A DNA stretch of 64,000 nucleotides from CAYFXE01 sp964347035 (GTDB lineage Bacteria; Acidobacteriota; Aminicenantia; Aminicenantales; Aminicenantaceae), in assembly GCA_964347035.1 (NCBI GenBank), contig CAYFXE010000014.1, forward strand, positions 3,660 through 67,659. The letters are read 5' to 3'. Of the stretch, positions 42,774-51,844 are shown in pieces. Positions within the stretch are counted from its first letter, which is position 1. The number at the start of each line of letters is the position of its first letter. The notes under the pieces were generated by a model. That model did no database searches, had not been told where the DNA came from, and worked only from the letters and a program-made list of their open reading frames with translations. The translations under genes were made by a program, and so were the position numbers.

Positions 42774-43919
42774 TCAATACTCGGAGAGGACCTTCTGGGC
42801 GATGATCCATCTCTGAATTTCGGATGTCCCCTCCCCGATCGTAGCTAATTTGGAATCCCGGTAGAACTTTTCAACCGGGTAATCCTTGACGAAACCATAA
42901 CCTCCATAAATCTGGACAGCCATGGAAGAAGCTTTGACCGCCAGTTCACTGGCGAATAACTTGGCCATAGCCGATTCTTTCGGAATCTTCTTTCCCCGAT
43001 CCTCCAAGAAGGCCGCTTGAAAAGTCAGAAGGCGAGCGGCCTCCAGTTCTGTGAAGCCATCAGCAAGCATCCATTGGATAGCCTGAAAATTGGCTATAGG
43101 CTGGTTGAATTGAACTCTTTCCTTGGCGTACTTAAGACTCCACTCCAAAGCACCGGCCGCAATACCCAACGAAAAGCCGGCGATACTGACTCGGCCTCCA
43201 TCCAAAATAGCCATGGCTTGTCGATACCCTGCTCCTTCCTCGCCGACGAGGTTTTCCGCAGGGACTTTGACCTCTTCGAATATAAGCTCCGAAGTATCCG
43301 ACGCTCTTATACCCAGCTTATCCTCTTTTTTTCCTGGTCTGAAGCCTTCCATCCCTTTCTCCAGGATGAAGGCTGAAATGCCTTTTCTCCCCTTATCCGG
43401 GTCGGTGACAGCCATGACCACAGAAATCTCTGCTAACGTGCCATTGGTGATAAAAATCTTTGTGCCGTTGAGCACCCAATGATCTCCCCTTTTAACAGCT
43501 TTCGTCTTTAATGCCGCAGCATCAGATCCTGCTTCTGGTTCAGTCAATCCCCATGCACCCAAGGTTTGACCTGAGGCCAATCGAGTCAAATACTTCTTCT
43601 TCTGTTCTTCATTGGCAAACAGATTGAGATGATTAGAACAGAGAGAATTATGGGCAGCCACTGCGAGGCCCACGGAGGGATCGATCTTCGAAATCTCTTC
43701 GAGAATAATGACATAGTCAACATTGGAGTAACCCGCTCCCTGGTATTCTGTCGGAATGACGATCCCTAATAAACCCATCTCCGCCAATTTCTTTGTTAAT
43801 GCCTCTGGCCACTCCCCTTTCTCATCACTCTCTTTGACATAGGGCTGGATTTCTTTTTGGGCAAAATTTCTGATGGAATCCCTTAAAATTTCCTGCTCTT
43901 CTGTCAACGAAAAGTCCAT
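42774..43919 (-). CDS. Acyl-CoA dehydrogenase
   Basis: A 381-residue FAD enzyme of typical length. Family segments include LTEPEAGSDAAALKTKAV, YAKERVQFNQPIANFQAIQW and the C-terminal IYGGYGFVKDYPVEKFYRD, with the catalytic Glu in IGEGTSEIQR. It introduces a trans-2 double bond into an acyl-CoA. The short-chain, butyryl or isobutyryl type is most likely from overall resemblance, but the substrate is not certain. It is probably co-transcribed with meaB. No electron-transfer flavoprotein genes are in the window. Confidence 0.92.
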   Translation of the reverse strand: MDFSLTEEQEILRDSIRNFAQKEIQPYVKESDEKGEWPEALTKKLAEMGLLGIVIPTEYQGAGYSNVDYVIILEEISKIDPSVGLAVAAHNSLCSNHLNLFANEEQKKKYLTRLASGQTLGAWGLTEPEAGSDAAALKTKAVKRGDHWVLNGTKIFITNGTLAEISVVMAVTDPDKGRKGISAFILEKGMEGFRPGKKEDKLGIRASDTSELIFEEVKVPAENLVGEEGAGYRQAMAILDGGRVSIAGFSLGIAAGALEWSLKYAKERVQFNQPIANFQAIQWMLADGFTELEAARLLTFQAAFLEDRGKKIPKESAMAKLFASELAVKASSMAVQIYGGYGFVKDYPVEKFYRDSKLATIGEGTSEIQRWIIAQKVLSEY

Positions 43920-44106
43920 CTTTACTCCCTTATGAATTCAGAAAATTATGGATATGAATTAAAGCAGTCATATCTCTCATAGGTCCACGTAACATACTCA
44001 TTTTCTTAATCATATTACTTTTTACCAGATGAACAATCAAGAAAATTTTTCCCCTCTCTGCCCTTGGAGTTTGACAGGCTATACAAATTCCTCTACATTA
44101 AAATTG

Positions 44107-44367
44107 ATGCAAATCATAAAGATTATTCTGTATGGATTCCTGATCTATATGATCTACCTTCTCGTACGATTTTTTCGGACTTTAGGTAGAGTCAAAAAAA
44201 AACCACAGGCTCCCAAACAAGCATCTGGAATGATGGTCAAAGATGAAGTGTGCAATACTTATCTCCCTAAAGAAGATGCCATCAGAGAAATCCATCAAGG
44301 AAAAGAATATTATTTCTGCTCGAACGTGTGCCAGCAGAAATTCTTAGAACAAAAAAGAATCCATTAA
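44107..44367 (+). CDS. Small membrane-anchored protein with YHS-like cysteine motif (PP0621-like)
   Basis: An 86-residue protein with one N-terminal membrane helix (about 3-20), a basic linker (RVKKKPQAPKQ), and a C-terminal YHS-like unit: VCNTYLPKEDAI then YYFCSNVCQQKFLE, which supplies three cysteines for metal. PP0621-type proteins have this layout; function is unknown. ATG 44107 is chosen over the upstream ATG at 44029 because the membrane helix starts directly there and the earlier 26 residues are unlike the family. Confidence 0.7.
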   Translation: MQIIKIILYGFLIYMIYLLVRFFRTLGRVKKKPQAPKQASGMMVKDEVCNTYLPKEDAIREIHQGKEYYFCSNVCQQKFLEQKRIH

Positions 44368-44470
44368 CTCTTTCCACCCCCAATATTTTTCTGCTGTATG
44401 ACTCATTCCAGACATTTTTTGTCTGGAGGATCTTTGGGAATTCTCCTCTGATGAAGTCCAAGAAAAAAGA

Positions 44471-44794
44471 TTACGGACTAAGACTCCAAACATCGATCGT
44501 TACAGAGTCTTTGAGGCTAATCTGTTCATGCTCATAACTGGCTGGAACGACATAGGAATCCCCGCCTTTAATGATCATTTCTCTTTTCTCTCCATCCTTC
44601 TCGATGATGATCTTCTGTTCTCCCTTGATAATCGTCGTGACTTGCTCGTAGGAATGCTTATGAGGAGGGACTTTCGAGCCCTTCTTATATTCAAATTTTG
44701 CCATCAAAACATCTTTTCCGCAAGCCAGAGTTGTGCGGACAACTCCCTCGAAAACATCAACGGAAGGCTGGTTCTCTTTGCTTATTTTAAACAT
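44471..44794 (-). CDS. Single-domain cupin protein
   Basis: A 107-residue beta-barrel protein. Cupin motif 1 reads G(x)K-VPPHKHSYEQVTTIIKG with its metal-binding His-x-His and Glu, and motif 2 is GDSYVVPASYEHEQISL with the last His. Many such stand-alone cupins bind a metal and a small ligand or act as isomerases; no specific role can be given. It is on the minus strand beside the acylphosphatase gene, 75 bp apart. Confidence 0.83.
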   Translation of the reverse strand: MFKISKENQPSVDVFEGVVRTTLACGKDVLMAKFEYKKGSKVPPHKHSYEQVTTIIKGEQKIIIEKDGEKREMIIKGGDSYVVPASYEHEQISLKDSVTIDVWSLSP

Positions 44795-44869
44795 AAGCTA
44801 TCCTCTCTTTCCTAGAATAAGCTCTTATGTATCCTTGAATCCTCATCAGGCTGAATCTTCGATATCCGA

Positions 44870-45154
44870 TCAATATCCGGCCCATGCTATCTTGAAATCA
44901 TCAAATTCACCCTTGTATTCTTCCCAGTTGACTTGGACATCCTCGACCTTCGAAAAATGGGGGCCTTCTTCCAGTCTAGCAATAAGGCTTAGTATTTTCT
45001 CACGGTCACCTTCCACTAAGACCTCAACACGGCCGTCAAACAAATTTCTGACCCAGCCGGTAAGCCCAAGAGAGGAGGCCCATCTCCGAGTATGATCACG
45101 GAAAAACACGCCTTGGACATACCCTTGGACAAAGATGTGTGCCCTGGAATTCAT
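44870..45154 (-). CDS. acyP: Acylphosphatase
   Basis: A 94-residue enzyme of standard size. Catalytic Arg19 lies in VQGVFFRDHTRR and Asn37 in TGWVRNL; GRVEVLVEGD follows. It hydrolyses acyl phosphates such as acetyl phosphate or carbamoyl phosphate in the cytoplasm. ATG 45154 is taken as the start; a GTG directly before it would add one residue. No clear ribosome site is seen. Confidence 0.92.
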   Translation of the reverse strand: MNSRAHIFVQGYVQGVFFRDHTRRWASSLGLTGWVRNLFDGRVEVLVEGDREKILSLIARLEEGPHFSKVEDVQVNWEEYKGEFDDFKIAWAGY

Positions 45155-45358
45155 CACAAATCGGTTTCATATTAGCATATCTTAAAACAAACGTAAATCG
45201 AGTAGAAAGATGATAAGCCTAATCTTCCGTTTTTCATCGACCTCTGAAAATTATCAATGTTTTGGTATGTCGTCCATACTCCTGCGATACTCTTTCTCCA
45301 CCTAGTAATTCGTGTTTTTTTCTATTAGAATGAAATGGATTGTAGCAAGGAGTTAGGC

Positions 45359-46132
45359 TTGGCAAGAAAGATTCTCCTCTCTATTGCTGGCTTTGATCCC
45401 ACTTCTGGAGCAGGCATCGGCCTTGATCTGAGGGTTTTCCGGGAACTTGATTTCCATGGTATGGCCATCCTCACCTCCCTCACCTCCCAAAATACAGAAG
45501 GCGTTATCGAGGTTTACTGCCTTCCCCCAGACTTTCTCTGGAATCAATACCAAGTCCTCTCTGAGGATGTCACGTTTTCTGGAATCAAACTCGGAATGGT
45601 CGGCTCAAAAAAAAATGCGAGAATTATAGCAAAAATATTATCCAAACACACCAAAATTCCCAAAGTGCTGGATCCTGTCTTTAAATCGAGTTCAGGAACT
45701 TGGCTCATCGAAGAGGATGCGATCCCCGATTATGTAAAGGAGATAAGAGGAAAAGCCACTCTCATCACCCCAAACCTGGAAGAAGCGTCTCTGATCGCCG
45801 GCATTAAGGTGAGCAGATTAGACGATATGAGGAAAGCCGCAAAGATCATTTTTGAACAGATCCAGTGTCCTTGCCTTATCAAAGGGGGACACCTACAGGA
45901 AGAAATTTCAGATATTCTTTTTGACGGGAAAAAATGCCATGTCTTTGAAAGAAAAAAAATAGCCAGAAAAGTTCATGGAACCGGTTGTTTTCTCTCATCA
46001 AGCCTTTTAGCTTACATTGCTAGAGGATTGAGACTTGAACAAGCGGTTCGGCAAGCCATTGAATTAACACACAAAGCTTTAGAATCTTCTGTCAAGCTAG
46101 GCCGAGGCCAACACATCATCGATTTCCCCTGA
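45359..46132 (+). CDS. thiD: Hydroxymethylpyrimidine / phosphomethylpyrimidine kinase
   Basis: A 257-residue ribokinase-fold enzyme. Family segments are SIAGFDPTSGAGIGLDLR at the N terminus, VLDPVFKSSSG, LITPNLEEASLI and the C-terminal anion hole GTGCFLSSSLLAYIARG. It phosphorylates hydroxymethylpyrimidine twice in thiamine synthesis or salvage. The usual second Gly-rich opening (GGAGIQAD) is changed to GAGIGLD. TTG 45359 is chosen because AAGGAG (45347-45352) lies 6 bases upstream; an ATG at 45335 would add eight residues and contains the ribosome site. No other thiamine genes or TPP riboswitch are seen here. Confidence 0.88.
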   Translation: MARKILLSIAGFDPTSGAGIGLDLRVFRELDFHGMAILTSLTSQNTEGVIEVYCLPPDFLWNQYQVLSEDVTFSGIKLGMVGSKKNARIIAKILSKHTKIPKVLDPVFKSSSGTWLIEEDAIPDYVKEIRGKATLITPNLEEASLIAGIKVSRLDDMRKAAKIIFEQIQCPCLIKGGHLQEEISDILFDGKKCHVFERKKIARKVHGTGCFLSSSLLAYIARGLRLEQAVRQAIELTHKALESSVKLGRGQHIIDFP

Positions 46133-46217
46133 TGACAAGGGATCAGACTTCATCTTGAAGGATAAACAGTGAGTATGATTCTGATCAAGACTAATCAAGA
46201 TAACGAAGCCTGATGCT

Positions 46218-47504
46218 TTATTCCTTTTTCCCGGCCTCATCCACGGTATACAGGAAATTTTGGAGAAGGATGGGGCCGATGATCTGATTGATCCCGATCA
46301 GGGCCAAAACCAGAGCTTTAAGCTCAACTCCCCACGTGGGGAATGCTCTTTCGATGATAATCGCCATCCCCAGGGCCACGCCTGCTTGAGAGATGAAACC
46401 AGACCAACTTTTTCTTCGAACCACGGCATCCTCCCCGGCCAGCCTTCCTCCAACATAAGTTCCCGTAAATTTAAGAAAACATCTCCAGATGACGAGGATA
46501 AGGGCTAGAAGCCAACTTCTCTTCAGGGCTTGGACATTGATCGAGGCACCAGAAATGGCAAAGAAGACGATAAAAACAGGAAGGGAACTTCTTTCGATTG
46601 CCAATATCAGACTTTCTCCGTGAGAAGAGAAATTCTTCACCAAAAATCCTGCCAACAGACAGACAAGGAGGGCATGCAATCCGAAGCTCTCCGAAACCTG
46701 ATAGCTAAAAAAGGCGACACTGAGGATGAAAATCGTGATTTCCTGACTGATATACTTAAGGTAAAGGATAATTCCCACACCAACAATTCCCCCCAAAAGG
46801 AAGGAACCTCCGATCTCCGCCAAAATTTCCATGAGAAAAGAAGTGTCAAAAACTTCAGTCGGGAAGAAGAGAGACTTTGAGATAGAAAGAGAGAAGGCAA
46901 AGAGGATGATAACCAGAAAATCTTTAACCACCGCAGTGCTCAACAAAATATCCGTGTATCGTCCCCTGGCGCGGGTCTCGGTGATAACAGCAATCGTGGT
47001 CGAGGGAGAGGTAGCTGTAGCCAACGTCCCCAAGAGAAGGGTCAGGGCCAAGATTTCAAGGCTTGATTTATCAGTAAAAAACGGAAAAAAGAGGCGTCCG
47101 ATAAAGCCGAAAAGGATAAACCCGCCGATGATGGTGATGGTTTGGAAAATGACAAGGGAGGAGATCGCCTTTAGGCTTCCTTTCAATTTACGAAGTTCCA
47201 TCTCCCCACCTGCTGTGAGGGCGATCAAGCTCAAGGCCAAACCGTCGAGAAGCTTTAAATCTTCGACCTCGCCCACGGTGAGCATTTTGAGAACATAGGG
47301 ACCGCAGATGATCCCAGCCAGGATAAAGCCCGTGATTTGAGGAAGCTTGAACTTATTCACCCTCTTTCCCAGGAGAAAAGCAAAAATCATGATAAAGCCA
47401 AAGGCTAAGGAGGTGCTTTGGGCCGGGTTGGAGAAGGCCTCAGTCCATGGGCTCCTTAGAAAGAGCATGAGCCCAAAAACGATGATGAGGATGACGATAT
47501 TCAT
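46218..47504 (-). CDS. Cation:proton antiporter, KefB/NhaP-like (1)
   Basis: A 428-residue membrane protein with about 12-13 helices of the CPA2 Na+/H+ or K+/H+ exchanger type. Typical segments are ITGFILAGIICGPYVL, LIALTAGGEMEL, and LLGTLATATSPSTTIAVITETRARG, which is the discontinuous helix of the ion site. There is no C-terminal NAD-binding domain, so control would come from outside proteins. It overlaps the second antiporter gene in ATGA (47501-47504) and is last in a six-gene unit with EIIA-Ntr and a PII-like protein. Confidence 0.87.
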   Translation of the reverse strand: MNIVILIIVFGLMLFLRSPWTEAFSNPAQSTSLAFGFIMIFAFLLGKRVNKFKLPQITGFILAGIICGPYVLKMLTVGEVEDLKLLDGLALSLIALTAGGEMELRKLKGSLKAISSLVIFQTITIIGGFILFGFIGRLFFPFFTDKSSLEILALTLLLGTLATATSPSTTIAVITETRARGRYTDILLSTAVVKDFLVIILFAFSLSISKSLFFPTEVFDTSFLMEILAEIGGSFLLGGIVGVGIILYLKYISQEITIFILSVAFFSYQVSESFGLHALLVCLLAGFLVKNFSSHGESLILAIERSSLPVFIVFFAISGASINVQALKRSWLLALILVIWRCFLKFTGTYVGGRLAGEDAVVRRKSWSGFISQAGVALGMAIIIERAFPTWGVELKALVLALIGINQIIGPILLQNFLYTVDEAGKKE

Positions 47505-48709
47505 CCTTCAGACTCCAACACATAAAGTGACTGTTTTACGGTCCACGGGCTTATAAACTCCGTTATGACAATCATGATGAGAGCAACGGAAACAAACTCA
47601 TCTATCAACGGCAGCGCGTACATCAATTCCAGACTGACGGCAAAGGCCACGGCAATCCCTCCAGGAGAAAGAAAGCACAGACCTAAACGTGAAGGAAGGG
47701 AAAAAGGGAAACGGAGAAATCCCCCGAAGGGTCTCAACGGAAGAGAAAATCCTAAGGGACGCAGGAAAAGGAGAAGTCCGACGAGGATGGCTGTTCTGTA
47801 ATCGAAATGGAGCTCCCAGAGGGCTCCGATGAGGATAAGGAAAATAATGTAGAATGGCTTCTCTGAGGCCAAAAAGAGGGGATAGATTTTTTCATGATTC
47901 CTGGTCAGGTTGGAGAAGACGATCCCTGAGATCATGCAGACACACAAAGGGGGAAGGTTGAAGTAGAGCGCCGCTCCGGAGGCAAAAAAGACCAAACTCA
48001 ACAAGATGACAAAGAGATTCTGGTCTGAAATCTTCTTGATGGTCAAAAAATGAAAGACAAAGCCAAGTAAAACGGCAAACAGGATCAAGGAGAGAAACAG
48101 GATAAAGCTGTTAACAATAACAATTTTATCCGAAAGGGGAAAGTGCCAGAAAGATGAAATCACAGCCAACCCGATGATCCCCCAGAACCCGCTGACACTG
48201 ACAAGAAAGCGGGCAAGGTAGAAACAATTCCCCTTTTTGGGGATTCGTGTCGATGCATAATTGAGTAATGTCGGCGAACTCAGGCTGCTTAGAAGACCTA
48301 AAGCCACAGCCATGCCATTCAAGATGAACAAGGGTTGAGACGAAAAAAACAACCGGAGAACAAAAGAAAGGGATATACTCACTATGAGAAGGACAAGCAA
48401 AAATTGGAGGAAGGAGAGGGTGATAAATTTTCGGGAAAATCGACGAAGATACTTGATTTCAAGCTGGAAGCCGAACAGAAATCCAATCCACCCCAAGCCA
48501 AAACTGATGAGAGGGTAAAGCCCCTTCAACACTTCTAAACTGAGAACATTGAGATAATGCCTCCCTAAAAATACACCAAAGAAAATATACAAGAGACCTG
48601 ACAGGATGAAGTAATACAGGGGATTGAAAACTTTTTTTCTCTTGAAAAGAAAACGAGAGCCGAGGAGAGCAATGAGGATAAGAAGGCCAAAAGCAAAAAA
48701 GGCTTTCAT
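47501..48709 (-). CDS. Cation:proton antiporter-like protein (2)
   Basis: A 402-residue membrane protein with about 12 helices, a divergent paralogue of the antiporter encoded next to it. The exchanger helix reads GLLSSLSSPTLLNYASTRIPKKG in place of the more usual TSPSTT segment, and LISFGLGWIGFLFGFQLEIKYL is the sensor-side helix pair. The two may form a heteromeric exchanger because their genes overlap by 4 bases, or this one may be a regulatory partner; both are inference. It begins 4 bp after the PII-like gene. Confidence 0.8.
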   Translation of the reverse strand: MKAFFAFGLLILIALLGSRFLFKRKKVFNPLYYFILSGLLYIFFGVFLGRHYLNVLSLEVLKGLYPLISFGLGWIGFLFGFQLEIKYLRRFSRKFITLSFLQFLLVLLIVSISLSFVLRLFFSSQPLFILNGMAVALGLLSSLSSPTLLNYASTRIPKKGNCFYLARFLVSVSGFWGIIGLAVISSFWHFPLSDKIVIVNSFILFLSLILFAVLLGFVFHFLTIKKISDQNLFVILLSLVFFASGAALYFNLPPLCVCMISGIVFSNLTRNHEKIYPLFLASEKPFYIIFLILIGALWELHFDYRTAILVGLLLFLRPLGFSLPLRPFGGFLRFPFSLPSRLGLCFLSPGGIAVAFAVSLELMYALPLIDEFVSVALIMIVITEFISPWTVKQSLYVLESEG

Positions 48710-48713
48710 GAAA

Positions 48714-49052
48714 TCAAATTTCTGGTTTCAAGCCTTCCACTAAATCGATGGGGATCGTGAACACGATCCCTGTACCCCGTTTATTTAAATCCCCCAATAT
48801 TTTCTCGAGAAGCTCGATGGCGGGTTTTTCCTTCTCTTCCTTGATCGCGGAGAGGATGGTCTTGTTGTGGGGCTTGGCTCCAGCAAACATGAACCTCAGA
48901 CCGGCAAAAATCGGAACTTCATCAGATAAGATATGTCCCATTCCCACGCTGTCGATCACCGTGGCCCCTGAGATACCGATCTCGAGATAACCCTCCAGGA
49001 CTTCTTCGAGTTTTTCTACTTTGTTCAGGATCACGATCAAAAGCTTCATCAA
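48714..49052 (-). CDS. PII-like signalling protein
   Basis: A 112-residue protein with the ferredoxin-like fold of the PII superfamily: MMKLLIVILNKVEKLEEVLEGY, then GATVIDSVGMGHI, the strand-turn that resembles PII's GxTVxxVxGxG, and a final helix-strand pair (GIVFTIPIDLVEG). The T loop is short and the Tyr51 uridylylation site is missing, so it is not GlnB/GlnK. Related PII-like proteins sense nucleotides and control the transporter encoded beside them. It overlaps ptsN in ATGA and precedes two antiporters by 4 bp, so these are its likely targets. Confidence 0.75.
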   Translation of the reverse strand: MMKLLIVILNKVEKLEEVLEGYLEIGISGATVIDSVGMGHILSDEVPIFAGLRFMFAGAKPHNKTILSAIKEEKEKPAIELLEKILGDLNKRGTGIVFTIPIDLVEGLKPEI

Positions 49053-49510
49053 ATCTTACCTTCTTCCTCATCAAATACTGTACAGACATCGCTGGGAGAC
49101 TTGGCTTTTCTTATTTTCTCGACGACTCTTGTCTCTTTGACGAGCCGACATATATGGGCCAACACTTTAAGCTGAAATCCCGGGTTGTCTTTGTTACCCA
49201 GGAGGAGGAGGATGACATAGGTCGGCATTTGATCCACAGCTTCAAAATCAACTCCTTTTTTGATGACCGCCAGAGCCAGGAGTGGCTCTTTCACCCTATC
49301 CGTTAACGCATGAGGGACAGCAATCCCTTTCTCTAGCCCCGTGCTTCCTAAACTTTCTCTTTTCAAGAGTTCTTCCAGGATGATCTTTTCGTCTGAGATT
49401 AAACCTCTCTCTTTGAGGGTATCCACAAATTCCTCAAGAATCTGCTTTTTTTCTCCTGGTTTCAAATCAAGGATGATATGATCTTCTTGTAAGAGTCCAC
49501 AGATTTTCAT
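49049..49510 (-). CDS. ptsN: EIIA-type phosphotransfer protein (PtsN-like)
   Basis: A 153-residue EIIA of the fructose/nitrogen class. The phosphorylatable His67 lies in GLEKGIAVPHALTD. The remaining fold fits (ALAVIKKGVDF, VILLLLGNKDN). No EIIB, EIIC, HPr or EI gene is in the window, so it looks like a regulatory EIIA-Ntr, which in other bacteria acts on potassium transport and stress. It lies 3 bp after the penicillin acylase gene and overlaps the PII-like gene, tying it to the antiporters. Confidence 0.88.
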   Translation of the reverse strand: MKICGLLQEDHIILDLKPGEKKQILEEFVDTLKERGLISDEKIILEELLKRESLGSTGLEKGIAVPHALTDRVKEPLLALAVIKKGVDFEAVDQMPTYVILLLLGNKDNPGFQLKVLAHICRLVKETRVVEKIRKAKSPSDVCTVFDEEEGKI

Positions 49511-49513
49511 GTT

Positions 49514-51844
49514 TCACTCCTCTCGATCTTCTCTCAAGGATAAAGGTTCAAGCAAGAGAGCACCTTTAGCTCTGGCTTCAATCACATCTTTATTATATAG
49601 CATAGGATGATAACGGCCTTCCAGCCAGAGATGGATTTGGTCAGCATAAAATCGACTCAAAAAATGGCCGCTCTCACCGGATGTGATAACGCTGATGGAA
49701 TTTTCGAAATCGGATAAGTCAATGATCTGTCGATAAGACGGACCATAAGTCACATTATAATAATCTGGAGCGTAAGAGGCTTTAACCGTAAAATAACGGC
49801 CATCGACAGCATACGGGCCGCGATTAAAAAATTTCAACACGGGCGACCGGCCCAAGACATGCATGAATGTGATGGAGTAGAGCTGCGTCCAATCCCAGTT
49901 TTCAGGAGAACCATAGGTCTCATCTAACTGTAGATAGGCCTTCTCTAAACTCGCTTTGATGACATCCTCCCTCATTTCGACAGGGAGAGTTCCGATATTA
50001 TCAAACCAAGGGGAACTGGGATTGGACAGGATCCGAAGAAGACCAGCTTTTTTACGCCTGAAGAGAAGATCAAACCTCTTGAAATCTTTTCCGAGTTCGT
50101 CTTGAAAAACTTCCTCATGAAAAATATTCATGAACACGCCAAAAAAAGCGGCTCCTTGACTGGATCCCATCTCTCGATCCCATTCCTGGAGAAAGCCAAT
50201 CGAATCTTTCAGGTTTCCAGAAGCCTCTTCTATCTCTTCAAGCAGCGGAAAGATGACCTCAGCCTTTTTAGAAAAGATGTCGTTTTGAATTCTCATCTGA
50301 GTCTCGATAGTGTGGATTTCTTTCTCGAGGATAAGCTCTGTAATTCTTTCCGCCCTGAAGGGAACATCCCAATCGATGCTGACATAATAAGGAAATTCGT
50401 CGGGGATAACTTTATTGTTGGCTGTCACGATGTATCCTTCAGCCGGATTATACTGCGTTGGTTTGTCTTTCTCTTCCAGAAATCCCTGCCATTGGCCATC
50501 CCCCACCCATCCTGGATAGGGAAATAGAGCCGCCATCGGTGGTCTGAGGGGAATCTTTCCACAGAGATAATAACCGATGTTTCCATGCCTATCGGCATAG
50601 ACGATGTTATGTGAAGGCGCATCGAACAGACTGACCGCAGCCTTAAACTCATCCCAATTCTGGGCTTTGTTGAGACGGTAAAAGGATTCGAACGTCCTCC
50701 CCCCTTCGTATATCGTCCAGCAGAGGGAGATGGGCTTCTGACTCTCGATGATCAAGGGTGAGATCAGAGGACCGCGCTCTGTCCACAGGACCTCCATCGT
50801 TTCAGGGTTTTCATTCCCTCTGACTTTGATCTTCTGTTCTTCTCTCAGGAGAGGTATCCATTCGCCTCTGTCTAAGTACATGTCCCCGGAAGCGTTCAAC
50901 TTCTCTATGAAGAGGTCCTGGGCATCGACCGTAGAATAGGTTAATCCCCAAGCAATCGTGTCGTTATGGCCTATGATAACAACAGGGATTCCAGGAATAG
51001 AAACCCCGATCACATTCAACGTGGGGCAGCTCAGATGGATTTCATGGAAGATAGAAGGAAGAGAGATATCCAGATGGGGGTCATTGGCCAGCAAGGGTTT
51101 TTTGGATGCAGTTCTGTCCCCCGCTATAACCCAATCGTTGCTCCCAGGAGCTCCGGGAAGACTCAGCTTCTCAGAGAGAGAGAGCTCGCCGATTTCGTGT
51201 GTTGGGGCCAGAACTTCTTTTTCTAAAACCTGAAGAGCCTTTTGAGCTCCAAACTGTTCGATTAACTTCGCTCTGAATACTTCGTACTGGTACTCCAAAC
51301 ACATGAACAAAGCCATAACTTCTTTAATGATGAGGGAATCCAACAGCCGCCATGGTTCAGGCCGATAGCGGAGAATCAAGAATTCAGGCGGCCAGTTGAA
51401 TTTTCGCGAATCAAGCCAGGAATTCACTCCACGCATGTAAGCTCGGAGCAGATCTCGGAACTCATCAGAAAGCAGCTTATCGTCCTCGAGAACCGCCTTT
51501 TCCAAACCAAAATTTCTGATGATTTTATCCTTCTCCAGAACCTCCTTGCCGAATATTTCCGAGAGCCGGCCAAATCCGACTCTTCTGTGGAAATCCATTT
51601 GCCACATCCTGTCTTGGGCATGCACATACCCCCAGGCAAAAAACAGATCCTTCTCGTTTTGAGCAAAGACATGAGGAATGCCCCAAGGATCTCTAAAAAT
51701 TTCAACAGCGGAATTCAGGCCTTTAAACGAAGCTGTTCCTTCTATTTTCGGAACAGAATGACGGAAGTAGGCCCAGAAGAAAAAGAGAACGCTGAGAATC
51801 AGGGATACAAGCGAAAGAGCAACGACGAGAAAAACTCTTTTCAT
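49514..51844 (-). CDS. Penicillin acylase-family amidase (Ntn hydrolase)
   Basis: A 776-residue precursor. Residues 1-27 are a membrane anchor or signal peptide. The autocatalytic split is expected before Ser235 in GAPGSNDWVIAGDR, making Ser235 the N-terminal nucleophile of the beta chain; conserved LLANDPHLDISLPS and GHNDTIAWGLTYST follow. Family members hydrolyse N-acyl bonds, such as in penicillin G or N-acyl homoserine lactones; the substrate here is not known. The start overlaps the substrate-binding protein stop in ATGA and the gene is followed by ptsN after 3 bp. Confidence 0.9.
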   Translation of the reverse strand: MKRVFLVVALSLVSLILSVLFFFWAYFRHSVPKIEGTASFKGLNSAVEIFRDPWGIPHVFAQNEKDLFFAWGYVHAQDRMWQMDFHRRVGFGRLSEIFGKEVLEKDKIIRNFGLEKAVLEDDKLLSDEFRDLLRAYMRGVNSWLDSRKFNWPPEFLILRYRPEPWRLLDSLIIKEVMALFMCLEYQYEVFRAKLIEQFGAQKALQVLEKEVLAPTHEIGELSLSEKLSLPGAPGSNDWVIAGDRTASKKPLLANDPHLDISLPSIFHEIHLSCPTLNVIGVSIPGIPVVIIGHNDTIAWGLTYSTVDAQDLFIEKLNASGDMYLDRGEWIPLLREEQKIKVRGNENPETMEVLWTERGPLISPLIIESQKPISLCWTIYEGGRTFESFYRLNKAQNWDEFKAAVSLFDAPSHNIVYADRHGNIGYYLCGKIPLRPPMAALFPYPGWVGDGQWQGFLEEKDKPTQYNPAEGYIVTANNKVIPDEFPYYVSIDWDVPFRAERITELILEKEIHTIETQMRIQNDIFSKKAEVIFPLLEEIEEASGNLKDSIGFLQEWDREMGSSQGAAFFGVFMNIFHEEVFQDELGKDFKRFDLLFRRKKAGLLRILSNPSSPWFDNIGTLPVEMREDVIKASLEKAYLQLDETYGSPENWDWTQLYSITFMHVLGRSPVLKFFNRGPYAVDGRYFTVKASYAPDYYNVTYGPSYRQIIDLSDFENSISVITSGESGHFLSRFYADQIHLWLEGRYHPMLYNKDVIEARAKGALLLEPLSLREDREE